DNA of 13,772 nt from Deltaproteobacteria bacterium RBG_13_49_15 (GTDB lineage: Bacteria > Desulfobacterota > Desulfobacteria > Desulfobacterales > UBA2156): NCBI GenBank assembly GCA_001797695.1, contig MGQD01000044.1, positions 1-13,772 of the forward strand, given 5' to 3'. Position numbers and translations under genes: made by a program. A model generated the notes under the pieces. That model searched no databases and was not told the DNA's origin. It worked only from the letters and a program-made list of their open reading frames with translations. Of the stretch, positions 7,376 through 13,772 are shown piece after piece (the first letter of the stretch is position 1; every line of letters starts with the position of its first letter).

Positions 7376-8017
7376 ATGAAAGTCGAAAATACACATATTG
7401 TTGCAAGGGCTCGATCGGAAATCTTTAAAATGCTTTCCGAGTGTTTTTCTACACATAAAAATCTTACGCCCGGGCATATCAATGATCTTCGGAATCACAT
7501 GGAAAAGATTTGCCCGGATGCGGTGCCGGCCGTTGAAAAGATGTCGTCTTCGTTTGCGGAACATGCGGATACCGGTGAGTTAACGATTGATTATGCACGG
7601 TTGTTTATCGGACCTTTCGCATTATTATCACCCCCGTTCGGTTCCGTTTACCTGGAACAGGATCGACAGGTGATGGGTGAATCGACCCGGAATGTGATTG
7701 AACTCTATATGACATTCAAATTGGAATTGGCTCCGGATTTTCATAATGCTCCGGATCATATTATCGCGGAGCTGGAGTTTATGTATTACCTGGTATTCAG
7801 AGAGCTGGAGGCGTTAAAATGCCTGGATGAGGATTCCAGGATCTATCTTCATCGAAGCGAAAAGTTATTTTTGGAAACTTATCTCGCTCCGTGGATAAAC
7901 GAATTCACGGTCAACATCGAGCAGCATGCCCGGACTTCCTTTTACCGAAATCTGGCTTTGGCAACCAGGCGATTCATTGAGAAGGAGCAAAAATATTTTT
8001 CGGAGAATGTCCTATGA
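7376..8017 (+). CDS. TorD/DmsD-family molybdoenzyme chaperone (ArrD-like)
   Basis: A cytoplasmic redox-enzyme maturation chaperone of 213 residues, predicted all-alpha. It should bind the Tat signal or apo-form of the catalytic subunit and hold it back until the molybdenum cofactor is inserted. Family hallmarks are visible: DYARLFIGP (72-80), a Pro-Pro-Phe-Gly-Ser-Val-Tyr-Leu segment (86-93), GEST (101-104) and the signature NAPDHIIAELEFMYYLV (124-140). A GAGG ribosome site lies eight bases before the ATG. The frame starts 53 bp after the membrane-subunit gene and overlaps the next gene by four bases (ATGA). One dedicated chaperone per molybdoenzyme operon is typical, so its partner is almost certainly the product of 2863-5445. 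Confidence 0.88.
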   Translation: MKVENTHIVARARSEIFKMLSECFSTHKNLTPGHINDLRNHMEKICPDAVPAVEKMSSSFAEHADTGELTIDYARLFIGPFALLSPPFGSVYLEQDRQVMGESTRNVIELYMTFKLELAPDFHNAPDHIIAELEFMYYLVFRELEALKCLDEDSRIYLHRSEKLFLETYLAPWINEFTVNIEQHARTSFYRNLALATRRFIEKEQKYFSENVL

Positions 8018-8643
8018 AATCGTTTCAAGAGTTGCTGGCGTCTTCGGCTGAAACCCATGGACACCTATGTCCGGGACAGGCGGTGGGAGTTCGAATGGCC
8101 ATGCTGGGATGCAGACTCGTCGGCCTGGATGATCCAAGCAGCCAAAAACAGATTAAAAAGATCATTGTTTACGTGGAGATGGACCGCTGTGCGGCAGATG
8201 CCGTTGCTCATGTCACAGGTGTCAAACTCGGCAGGCGAAGCCTCAAGTTTATGGATTACGGTATTATGGCAGCCACATTTATCCGCCTGGATACCGGTAA
8301 GGCATTTCGTATTATATCCACTGAGGAATCCCGGGACCTAACTGCGGTTTATGCCCCGGAGGTTGATGATAAGTCCGCTCAACAGGTAGCTGCCTATTGC
8401 AAGATGCCCGACGCTGTATTATTTCGGGTTCAGAACGTCTATTTGCATCTGAATCCATGGGATCTGCCGGGGCCTACACGCCGAAAGGCGACATGCAGCC
8501 GATGCGGGCAGGTAGTTCGCGATCATCGCGAGGTGACTGAAGATGGAAAAATTCTCTGCCGGCCATGCTCGAAAGGGTGCTATTTTTCCCATCCCCGGGA
8601 AATCATCTGGCCCGAAATGAATTGGGCGCCGAGTCCTGTTTGA
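8014..8643 (+). CDS. FmdE-family protein with C-terminal zinc ribbon
   Basis: A 209-residue protein. The N-terminal part (about 10-130) matches the FmdE family, named after a protein that accompanies formylmethanofuran dehydrogenase. The hallmark HGHLCPGQ (15-22, with H15, H17 and C19) and the second conserved segment around D57-R58-C59 are both present and may bind a metal. The C-terminal part is a small zinc-ribbon-like domain with C161-x2-C164 and C182-x2-C185. The frame overlaps the chaperone gene at ATGA. The molecular role of bacterial FmdE proteins is not settled. The position between a TorD chaperone and a MoeA-like protein suggests handling of molybdenum or its cofactor for this enzyme (inference). 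It is not a subunit found in classical arr operons as I know them. Confidence 0.85.
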   Translation: MKSFQELLASSAETHGHLCPGQAVGVRMAMLGCRLVGLDDPSSQKQIKKIIVYVEMDRCAADAVAHVTGVKLGRRSLKFMDYGIMAATFIRLDTGKAFRIISTEESRDLTAVYAPEVDDKSAQQVAAYCKMPDAVLFRVQNVYLHLNPWDLPGPTRRKATCSRCGQVVRDHREVTEDGKILCRPCSKGCYFSHPREIIWPEMNWAPSPV

Positions 8644-8666
8644 AAAACAAAAAGGGAGGATTTAAC

Positions 8667-9701
8667 GTGCTGAGAAAAATACGCGTCGAAGATTCGGTTG
8701 GGATCCGATTGTCCCATGACATCACCGAGATCCGCCCCGGTGAATTCAAGGGCCCGGCCTTCAGGAAAGGGCATGAAGTCTGCGAAGCCGACATCTGCCA
8801 TCTTCAAAAGCTGGGGAAGAATCACCTTTTTCTGATCGATCTCGAGTCGGATGAAATTCATGAAAACGAGGCTGCATCGATTTTAGCGCGTGGTTTGGCC
8901 GGCGAAGGGATCATGTGGAAGGATAATCCGGTTGAAGGAAAAATCGGATTACGAGCAGCGCTGGACGGTCTTCTGATTATCGATGTTGCGGCTCTCTCCG
9001 CCTTCAACCTCATCGAGGAGGTGATGTGTGCTACGCTGCATAGTCGAATATTAGTTAAGAAAGGGGATCTGGTGGCAGCGACCCGTGCCATCCCATTGGT
9101 TATGAAAAGGGTTCCCATTGAACGGGCCGCGGCCATTGCAGGTCAAAATGGCGGTATCGTCAAGGTGAAACCGCTTCAAAAAGCATCGACAGGGATCGTG
9201 ATCACCGGAAATGAAATCTATCACGGATTGATTCAGGATCGCTTCGCTCCTCTTCTGGTGGAAAAAATCACGGCTCTGGGTTCTGAAGTATCGGGTATTA
9301 CTTTTGCACCGGATGATGAGAGCAGGATCGAGCAGGCGATTCATGACCATATTCAAAAGGGATGCACCCTTATTCTTCTCACCGGCGGCATGAGCGTTGA
9401 TCCGGATGATGTCACCCGAAAGGGAATCCGCCAGGCCGGCGCCCGGGAAATTCATTATGGAGCAGCCGCATTGCCGGGCGCCATGTTCCTGGTGGCTTAC
9501 ATCGGGGATATTCCGCTTCTGGGGGTTCCGGCATGTGGTCTTCATCATCGCGTTACGGTATTGGATCTGGTGCTTCCGCGAATTCTCGCCGGCGAACATA
9601 TCGGGAAAAAAGAGCTTGCCTTTCTGGGCTATGGAGGCCTTTGCAAAGACTGCCGCGAATGCGTCTTCCCCCGCTGCCCGTTTGGGAAAGGACTCTCATA
9701 A
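8667..9701 (+). CDS. MoeA-like molybdopterin-binding protein with cysteine-rich C-terminus
   Basis: A molybdopterin-binding-fold protein of 344 residues when started at GTG 8667, which has GGGAGGA at 8654-8660 with six bases of spacing. An in-frame upstream start at 8565 would overlap the FmdE-like gene by 79 bp and lacks such a site, so I reject it. The N-terminal part (1-170) resembles the MoeA-like accessory region; the MogA/MoeA-type domain (173-310) shows ITGNEIYHG (179-187) and TGGMSVDPDD (239-248), the usual pterin-phosphate-binding loops. A tail holds C326-x2-C329-x2-C332-x4-C337, able to bind a metal or Fe-S cluster. Canonical MoeA is about 400 residues and lacks such a tail. The role is probably molybdate insertion into, or sensing or storage of, molybdopterin, serving the upstream enzyme (inference). 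It ends the operon; no clear terminator follows. Confidence 0.85.
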   Translation: MLRKIRVEDSVGIRLSHDITEIRPGEFKGPAFRKGHEVCEADICHLQKLGKNHLFLIDLESDEIHENEAASILARGLAGEGIMWKDNPVEGKIGLRAALDGLLIIDVAALSAFNLIEEVMCATLHSRILVKKGDLVAATRAIPLVMKRVPIERAAAIAGQNGGIVKVKPLQKASTGIVITGNEIYHGLIQDRFAPLLVEKITALGSEVSGITFAPDDESRIEQAIHDHIQKGCTLILLTGGMSVDPDDVTRKGIRQAGAREIHYGAAALPGAMFLVAYIGDIPLLGVPACGLHHRVTVLDLVLPRILAGEHIGKKELAFLGYGGLCKDCRECVFPRCPFGKGLS

Positions 9702-10270
9702 ACTCTCTTTGGGTGATGACCTTAAAGGGCGATGCTTGGCAACCGACTGTTTATCATCGCATCCAGGAGGCATGTTCTTTTTCGACTTGACCCGTATCAT
9801 GGCAATTTTAAGATACGTTGCAAATTTTCCGGCGACCTGTCGTTCACGCACCGCACCTGATTGAATTCCAGGCAGACGACGAGGCCTCTGGACCTTCCGT
9901 CGATGATTGCGTCGCCGATCCTATTTATCCCCTGGATGCTTGCTTCTGAAAAAACCGGCAGAAACTGAGCCGGCTTGCGCCTGCTAGTCCTGATTGCCGC
10001 CTGCGTTTATCAGGCGTAATGCAGGGACCCTATACTTATTTTCCGATTCAAGCTGATGGGACAGCGCATAACCGAATTCACGGCTCGAAATTTTAGCCGA
10101 TTTGAGCATACAAATACTGTCATGAATATTTTAACATCGAGCAAGATGCCCGAGGCGACCCCCATATACGATTTATCTGTTCCAAAAATCGATAAAATGT
10201 GCAAAAATTGTGGATAAGGGTAAAATGACACTGGTGTTGGAAAAAACGTTGGATAACAGGAGGCTAAGAA
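9702..10270. other. Intergenic stretch with possible gene debris, no convincing intact gene
   Basis: This 569-bp stretch separates the operon end from the nucleotidyltransferase pair. It contains a minus-strand open frame without a start (9797-10006) and two overlapping inverted repeats: CCTGAT (9989-9994) with ATCAGG (10009-10014), and CCTGCGTT (10000-10007) with AATGCAGG (10018-10025, one G-T wobble). Neither is followed by a T-run. A 53-codon plus-strand ORF at 10056-10217 has no ribosome site. AT content rises towards 10200. I see no transposase, tRNA or attachment site. The mixture suggests a decayed intergenic region. Confidence 0.5.
9797..10006 (-). pseudogene. Possible remnant of an unknown gene (open frame without start)
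   Basis: On the minus strand, 69 codons stay open between a stop at 10007-10009 and TGA at 9797-9799. No ATG and no ribosome site are present. The inner part reads like real protein, with GINRIGDAIIDG followed by LVVCLEFNQVRCVNDRSPEN and a short helical end. I do not recognise a family. It could be the 3' end of a gene whose 5' part was lost, or a chance open frame. It lies opposite to the operon and to the downstream nucleotidyltransferase pair. Confidence 0.25.
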
Positions 10271-10477
10271 ATGATTCAAAACTCTGACCTGCTTTTGGAG
10301 TTTGAAAAAAGGCGGTTGGAAAGTGCTCCGTTCGATTATTTCACTAACTTGCGCATCTTCGAAGCCCTTTATCAGGAAGCCCGGCGATTTCACATTCTTC
10401 CGTTGAGGGATCCCCTTGAAGGCATCGATGTCGATATCCGCATAGCAAAGTGTGTCAATGTTCGAAGACCTGCTTGA
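10271..10477 (+). CDS. Small partner protein of nucleotidyltransferase (possible antitoxin)
   Basis: A 68-residue hypothetical protein with AGGAGG at 10258-10263, seven bases before the ATG. It is rich in charged and aromatic residues: an N-terminal predicted helix (8-18), a second helix around LRIFEALYQEA (27-37), then LPLRDPLEGIDVDIRIA (43-59). The last 20 bases overlap the nucleotidyltransferase gene, so the pair is translationally coupled. Short genes directly upstream of MNT/AbiEii-type nucleotidyltransferases are often antitoxins or partners, and I recall similar small proteins in deltaproteobacteria. No DNA-binding motif is evident, so an autorepressor role is not supported by the sequence. 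Function unknown; antitoxin is inference from layout. Confidence 0.65.
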   Translation: MIQNSDLLLEFEKRRLESAPFDYFTNLRIFEALYQEARRFHILPLRDPLEGIDVDIRIAKCVNVRRPA

Positions 10478-11012
10478 AAAGATTGCCCGAGCCCTTGATC
10501 GGGCGGATATTCCCTACATGCTGATCGGAGGTCAGGCCCTCCTTCTTTACGGGGAACCGAGGCTCACGCGGGATATCGATATTACTCTGGGCATCTCTAC
10601 TAATCAACTCCATCGTCTTCTTTCCGTCGTCGATGAAATGGGCTTAAAACCGCTCGCCGATCCCTGGGACTTCACCGTAAAGACCATGGTCCTTCCCTGT
10701 CAGTATCCGACGGTTGATATCCGCATTGACTTTATTTTTTCCTTTTCTCCGTATGAATCACAAGCGATTCTGCGCGCAAACCGGGTAGCCATCGGCAGCA
10801 GTCGGGTCAATTTTGCTTCTCCGGAAGACCTGATCATTCATAAAGTCTTTGCCGGACGGCCGCGCGACCTGGAAGATGTGAAAAGCGTCCTCCTCAAAAA
10901 CAAGGATCTGGACAGAAAATATATTCGTCGATGGCTGAAAGATCTTTCCGAATCCTTGAACGAGCCGCTGGTACGAAAGTTCAACACGCTCGTTAAAGAA
11001 GTGGACGGATAA
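10458..11012 (+). CDS. Nucleotidyltransferase of the MNT/AbiEii-like superfamily
   Basis: A 184-residue protein of the DNA polymerase beta-like nucleotidyltransferase fold. The catalytic signature is intact: G24-G25 in IGGQALLLYG, followed by D39 and D41 in TRDIDI, with D91 in a later strand as the probable third acidic residue. The C-terminal half has a SPEDLIIHKVFAGRPRDLED-type segment (about 117-136), typical of AbiEii-like and related small nucleotidyltransferases. The enzyme would transfer a nucleotide from an NTP to an RNA or protein target. I chose ATG 10458; an in-frame GTG at 10452 is possible and adds two residues. The frame overlaps the small upstream gene by 20 bp. Together they may form a toxin-antitoxin or phage-defence unit. 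The NTase fold is clear, the biological role is not. Confidence 0.82.
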   Translation: MFEDLLEKIARALDRADIPYMLIGGQALLLYGEPRLTRDIDITLGISTNQLHRLLSVVDEMGLKPLADPWDFTVKTMVLPCQYPTVDIRIDFIFSFSPYESQAILRANRVAIGSSRVNFASPEDLIIHKVFAGRPRDLEDVKSVLLKNKDLDRKYIRRWLKDLSESLNEPLVRKFNTLVKEVDG

Positions 11013-11053
11013 TGGCACGGCTGAATCGCGAACGCGACAGGAAGGCGCAGACA

Positions 11054-11080
11054 GTTGACCGATGGCCAAAATCGGTCGAC
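11054..11080. terminator. Inverted repeat between convergent genes, possible bidirectional terminator
   Basis: GTTGACCGAT (11054-11063) pairs with ATCGGTCGAC (11071-11080) around a 7-base loop; nine Watson-Crick pairs plus one G-T pair. It lies 42 bp after the nucleotidyltransferase stop and 77 bp before the end of the oppositely oriented hypothetical gene, where a shared terminator would be expected. Neither side has a clear T-run, so intrinsic termination would be weak. An operator is the alternative. Confidence 0.4.
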
Positions 11081-11156
11081 ATTTCAACAACATGCCCGTT
11101 AAATTCCGATTGACAGCGTATCAACGACTGTAAAATCCTGCCGGTGTAGCCACCGT

Positions 11157-11717
11157 TCAAGGGTTTGTATGTGGATTGAGCCTCCCCTTTATCGTTTCTA
11201 CCGCTTCCTCAAGCCGAACGAAAAATTCATTCCGGATCTTTTCGATTTTCAATGCTTCCGTGTAATTCAATTCGGCTCTGTCCTGATGCTTGAATCGTTC
11301 GGGTTCGACCTGTAGCGCAAAAGAATTGATCTGCCTTTCCCAGAACCACTCTGCACAACAAATTTGGACGTTATCCGGATCGATGGCGGTGACTCGACTC
11401 AGAACCTCGAGCAGCTTTTTTCCTGAATCGCTGTTTTCAACGCAAAGGCAGATGTAGGCGATCCTATACTCCACGATGGCAACCGTATCCGTATTCGGCA
11501 ATGGATCCAGACTATGAGGATTCTTTTGTCCGTCATATAGAAAATGTCCATAGCAGCTTTGCATTGTGAAACAATAGGCTAATGTGTTGAAGGCGTGGAT
11601 CAGATCGATGATGGGGGCATCTATCACGGCATCGCTGAGATCGGCCAAAGCTTTCCGCCTCTGATCCGGATAATGCGGATTTTCAACCAATTCCTTGACT
11701 TCTGTGAAAGTTTCCAA
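11157..11717 (-). CDS. Conserved-looking hypothetical protein
   Basis: A 186-residue cytoplasmic protein without signal peptide or membrane helix. I do not recognise a named family, though similar hypothetical proteins occur, as far as I recall, in deltaproteobacteria. The start is TTG at 11717 with an AGAGG site 9 bases upstream on the minus strand; no ATG lies near. Notable features are six cysteines (C49, C55, C90, C92, C120, C121), the segment FTMQSCYGHF (50-59), VEYRIAYICLCVENS (82-96), AEWFWERQ (122-129) and ALQVEPERF (134-142), then a predicted long helix to the end. The clustered Cys, His and Trp residues suggest a binding or catalytic site. The gene stands alone and faces the nucleotidyltransferase pair. 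Confidence 0.75.
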   Translation of the reverse strand: METFTEVKELVENPHYPDQRRKALADLSDAVIDAPIIDLIHAFNTLAYCFTMQSCYGHFLYDGQKNPHSLDPLPNTDTVAIVEYRIAYICLCVENSDSGKKLLEVLSRVTAIDPDNVQICCAEWFWERQINSFALQVEPERFKHQDRAELNYTEALKIEKIRNEFFVRLEEAVETIKGRLNPHTNP

Positions 11718-11771
11718 CTGCGTTTGCCTCTAAACTTTCGGAATCCGGAACAAGACCTATCATAACAAAAC

Positions 11772-11800
11772 TTGATGGAATCTCAAAAGCATTATATTAT
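11772..11800 (+). promoter_or_regulatory. Putative sigma-70 promoter for the cyclase/amidase cluster
   Basis: TTGATG (11772-11777, four of six to TTGACA), a 17-bp spacer and TATTAT (11795-11800, five of six to TATAAT). It lies about 100 bp before the cyclase start, in the region between the divergent hypothetical and cyclase genes. A leader of roughly 95 bases would result. The fit is good but such matches occur by chance in AT-rich DNA. Confidence 0.4.
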
Positions 11801-11902
11801 AGCTGCAAGTGCTGCCGAAATATTCCCGGGCTTCTTTTCTCATAATCTTGCCGGCCGCCATGATTTCTGTTGCATCCTGACATTGCAGAGGACGTGGCTG
11901 AA

Positions 11903-12526
11903 ATGGTTTTATACGACGTCACCGTTCCGTTGCGGACAGGGATGGTCGCCTTTCCCGGAGATCCTCCCTTTACGATGTCCCCTTATTTCGAAAGAAAAAA
12001 GGGAGACCCTTTCGATCTGGCCCTCCTTCAGATGGGCACCCACTTAGGCACCCATGTGGACCCGCCGGCCCATTATCTGGATGGCGGAGCCACCGTGGAT
12101 CAAATCCCCCTGGATATCCTCGTGGGCGAGGCCTTTGTCCTGGACATGAAGGGGAAAAAGGCTATTGATGCAAATGCCCTCGAGAAAAACCTTCCCCCCA
12201 ATGCAAAAAGGGTCCTTTTTAAGACCGATAACGGCCCTCTTCTTTTTAAAAGCGAATTCCACGAGGATTATGTTTCGCTTACCGAAAACGGGGCATCCCT
12301 GCTCGCAGAAAAGGGGGTCTGTCTCGTCGGAACAGACTACCTTTCCATCGAGCGTTATAAAAATCCCGGAGCGCCTGTCCACAAAACCCTTCTTAAGACC
12401 GGCGCCCTGATTGTGGAGGGGCTCAACTTGATGGATGTTCCTGCGGGACGCTACGAGATTTTCTGCCTGCCGCTGCTCATCCAGGGGGCCGACGGCGCCC
12501 CTGCCAGAGTGATCCTGCGGGGATGA
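11903..12526 (+). CDS. Cyclase-family metal-dependent hydrolase (kynurenine formamidase-like)
   Basis: A 207-residue protein of the cyclase/KynB-like family (PF04199 type), which uses a divalent metal to hydrolyse amide or ester bonds in small molecules such as N-formylkynurenine or cyclic imides. The signature GTHLGTHVDPPAH (about 45-57) supplies the His and Asp metal ligands. VGTDYLSIE and the C-terminal EGLNLMDV and QGADGAPARV segments are also family hallmarks. An open frame extends upstream to TTG 11870, but homologues as I recall them begin just before a YDVTVP-like strand, so I prefer ATG 11903; its ribosome site (AGAGGA) is somewhat distant. The substrate cannot be deduced. The amidase and the transporter remnant downstream suggest degradation of an amide or cyclic compound rather than tryptophan, since no other kyn gene is visible. 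Confidence 0.85.
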   Translation: MVLYDVTVPLRTGMVAFPGDPPFTMSPYFERKKGDPFDLALLQMGTHLGTHVDPPAHYLDGGATVDQIPLDILVGEAFVLDMKGKKAIDANALEKNLPPNAKRVLFKTDNGPLLFKSEFHEDYVSLTENGASLLAEKGVCLVGTDYLSIERYKNPGAPVHKTLLKTGALIVEGLNLMDVPAGRYEIFCLPLLIQGADGAPARVILRG

Positions 12527-12724
12527 TTTCCTGAATCCGACGACCGGAGAAGCGGTATTTTCCTTTTCTACGAATCGGCAGGGGGATTCTGGTGGTTGGG
12601 ATCGGAAGTCGGCAAAGTGGGATTTGCCAAATCCATCACCCTTGACAACATTAATCTTTTTTTTCTCGTTCTTGGAATTCTTTTTCACTGGCGCCCCTGG
12701 GGTTTTCTCAAGGCCGCCGGATGA
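12527..12724 (+). pseudogene. Fragment resembling AtoE-type short-chain fatty acid transporter
   Basis: In the same frame as the cyclase gene and directly after its stop, 65 codons stay open to TGA at 12722-12724, without an ATG or ribosome site. The segment SITLDNINLFFLVLGILFHW followed by RPWGFLKAA corresponds in pattern to an internal piece of AtoE, where I recall ITINTVNLMFM..GLLLH.TP...MRA. An intact AtoE has about 440 residues, so almost all of it is missing on both sides. This looks like the scar of an internal deletion in a former cyclase-transporter-amidase cluster. The match is from memory and short, so an unrelated hydrophobic remnant remains possible. Confidence 0.45.
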
Positions 12725-12788
12725 CCTTCAACCGGTTCAAATAGGGGCCTGCTCCTAAAAACCGGCTTTATTCAGGAGAATCCGTATC

Positions 12789-13772
12789 ATGCACCTGCCC
12801 GCCATCGAAATTGCCGCTCTTGTCAGGAATCGACGGTTATCGCCGGTGGAAGTATTAAAAGATGCCTTGTCGCGCATTGAGGCCCTCAATCCCTTCATCA
12901 ACGCCTTTTCCGAGATCTGTTTTGACAGGGCCATGGATGAAGCAAAGGCCCTTGAATCCAAAATATCCAAGGGAGAAGATCCCGGCCCGTTGGCCGGGGT
13001 GCCCATCGGCGTAAAGGACCTGGAGGATGCTTCCGGCCTCGTGACCAGTTACGGTTGTACCGCCTTCAAGGAGAACCGGGCACTGAAGGACTCCGTCCAG
13101 GTGTCAAGGCTCAAGAAGGCGGGAGCCATTGTGGTGGGAAAAACCAATGTGCCGGAATTCGGATTCACAGGCTTTACTAAAAACAGGCTTTTCGGAGTCA
13201 CCCGCAATCCCTGGGATCTTGAAAAAACTCCGGGAGGCTCAAGCGGCGGATCCGCCGCCGCCGTCACCTCCGGCATGGTGCCGATGGCGACCGGTTCGGA
13301 TGCAGGAGGTTCCATCCGGATCCCTGCCTGCTACTGCGGCTGTTTCGGGTTAAAACCAACATACGGCCGTATACCCCACGGCCCGCAGGACATCCCATTC
13401 TTCACCCGAACCTGGACCCTCGGTCCTATCACCCGGACAGTAACGGATGCTGCCCTTTACCTGAACTGTGTGGCAGGATTCGACTCCGCAGACCCCGACT
13501 CGCTCCCCCCGCCTTCCATATCCTTTATGGAATCCCTTATAAATCCCCTGGAACCCCTCAGGATCGGTTTTAACCCCACTCTCGGGTATGCCCGCGTGCA
13601 AAGCGAGGTCATGACCCTCGCAGAAAAAACCCTGAAAATCTTTAGGGACATGGGGCATAGTGTGGAAATTCAAGGCGAGGTTTTTCCCGATGCTGGAGAC
13701 GCCTGGTCGGACCTCTTTCTTCTGGAGCTTTACGGGCAGATCCGGGATCGGTTTGAAGCGATAAAGCCCGAA
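12789..13772 (+). CDS. Amidase-signature family enzyme (GatA/AmiE-like fold), 3' end outside window
   Basis: The frame is open from ATG 12789 to the last base (328 codons); intact amidases have about 450-500 residues. The amidase signature is complete: Lys76 in GVPIGVKD, GGSSGGS at 149-155 with S151 as cis-Ser, and S175 in GSDAGGSIRIPA as the nucleophile, 24 residues apart as in characterised members. It should hydrolyse a small amide to carboxylate and ammonia. No gatB or gatC gene is adjacent and it follows a cyclase-family hydrolase, so a catabolic amidase is more likely than the tRNA amidotransferase subunit. AGGAG at 12774-12778 lies ten bases before the ATG, a little far. Third codon positions are richer in G/C than in the molybdoenzyme operon, which may hint at a different origin (weak). 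Confidence 0.9.
   Translation, partial: MHLPAIEIAALVRNRRLSPVEVLKDALSRIEALNPFINAFSEICFDRAMDEAKALESKISKGEDPGPLAGVPIGVKDLEDASGLVTSYGCTAFKENRALKDSVQVSRLKKAGAIVVGKTNVPEFGFTGFTKNRLFGVTRNPWDLEKTPGGSSGGSAAAVTSGMVPMATGSDAGGSIRIPACYCGCFGLKPTYGRIPHGPQDIPFFTRTWTLGPITRTVTDAALYLNCVAGFDSADPDSLPPPSISFMESLINPLEPLRIGFNPTLGYARVQSEVMTLAEKTLKIFRDMGHSVEIQGEVFPDAGDAWSDLFLLELYGQIRDRFEAIKPE

Noticed and set aside
8565..8666. Upstream in-frame start for the MoeA-like gene
   Set aside because: It would overlap the FmdE-like gene by 79 bp, add residues unlike the family N-terminus, and lacks a ribosome site, whereas GTG 8667 has GGGAGGA at good spacing.
9989..10025. REP-like or terminator-like palindromes after the operon
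   Set aside because: They lie about 290 bp past the last stop codon, have no T-run, and occur only once in the window, so neither a terminator nor a repeat family can be claimed.
10056..10217. 53-codon plus-strand ORF before the nucleotidyltransferase pair
   Set aside because: It has no ribosome binding site and no recognisable motif, and lies in AT-rich DNA where short ORFs are expected. A vague likeness to Phd-type antitoxins was too weak to keep.
10010..10393. 127-codon minus-strand open frame
   Set aside because: Its first third is antisense to the 68-residue gene, which has an AGGAGG site and overlap with the nucleotidyltransferase; no ribosome site or motif supports the minus-strand frame.
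11013..11028. TGGCACG resembling a second sigma-54 promoter
   Set aside because: The -12 block has no GC at the required spacing (TC instead), and it points into an intergenic space towards a convergent gene.
12044..12688. 214-codon open frame on the minus strand
   Set aside because: It is antisense to the cyclase gene with its clear metal-binding motif and to the transporter remnant; no recognisable motif of its own.

Overview
The window looks like chromosomal DNA of an anaerobic, Gram-negative, sulfate-reducer-like deltaproteobacterium (Desulfobacterota). The reasons are moderate GC, a Tat-exported molybdopterin oxidoreductase with a PsrB/NrfD-type electron-transfer module, an FmdE-family protein, a MoeA-like protein with a cysteine-rich tail, sigma-54 control, and hypothetical proteins of a type I associate with this group. 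The taxonomic call is inference. No rRNA, tRNA, CRISPR array or intact mobile element was seen.

Region 1 (1-2360) is regulation. The window opens inside a membrane-bound sigma-54 activator: end of a periplasmic sensor, one TM helix, HAMP, GAF-like domain, AAA+ with GAFTGA, Fis-type HTH. Downstream is a 443-bp intergenic region with two 17-bp dyads of the same architecture (centres 64 bp apart, about six helical turns) and, about 190 bp further on, an excellent -24/-12 promoter (TGGCACG-N4-ATGCT). A 17-codon mini-ORF with a strong ribosome binding site overlaps the first dyad.

Region 2 (2394-9701) is a seven-gene operon. It encodes a stand-alone degenerate receiver protein, a catalytic molybdopterin subunit, a four-cluster Fe-S subunit, an NrfD-type quinol-oxidising membrane subunit, a TorD-type chaperone, an FmdE-family zinc-ribbon protein and a MoeA-like molybdopterin-binding protein. 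The catalytic subunit carries a residue set (RGRY, SHS, EAEK, a Tyr 12 residues later, and a candidate Mo-ligand Cys) whose spacing matches the arsenate-binding residues I recall for ArrA. The best reading is respiratory arsenate reductase, arrABCD order, with two extra cofactor-related genes. Electrons would pass from quinol through the NrfD subunit and the Fe-S subunit to the periplasmic Mo centre, with the last three genes helping cofactor insertion or supply.

Region 3 (9702-11717) is accessory. It contains a mostly non-coding stretch with possible gene debris, a small protein overlapping a MNT/AbiEii-like nucleotidyltransferase (a possible toxin-antitoxin or defence-type pair), an inverted repeat between convergent genes, and a conserved-looking hypothetical gene on the minus strand.

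Region 4 (11770-13772) is catabolic. A cyclase/kynurenine-formamidase-like metal hydrolase, a fragment resembling an AtoE-type short-chain fatty acid transporter, and an amidase-signature enzyme cut by the window end lie in one direction. Together they suggest a decayed amide/carboxylate utilisation cluster.
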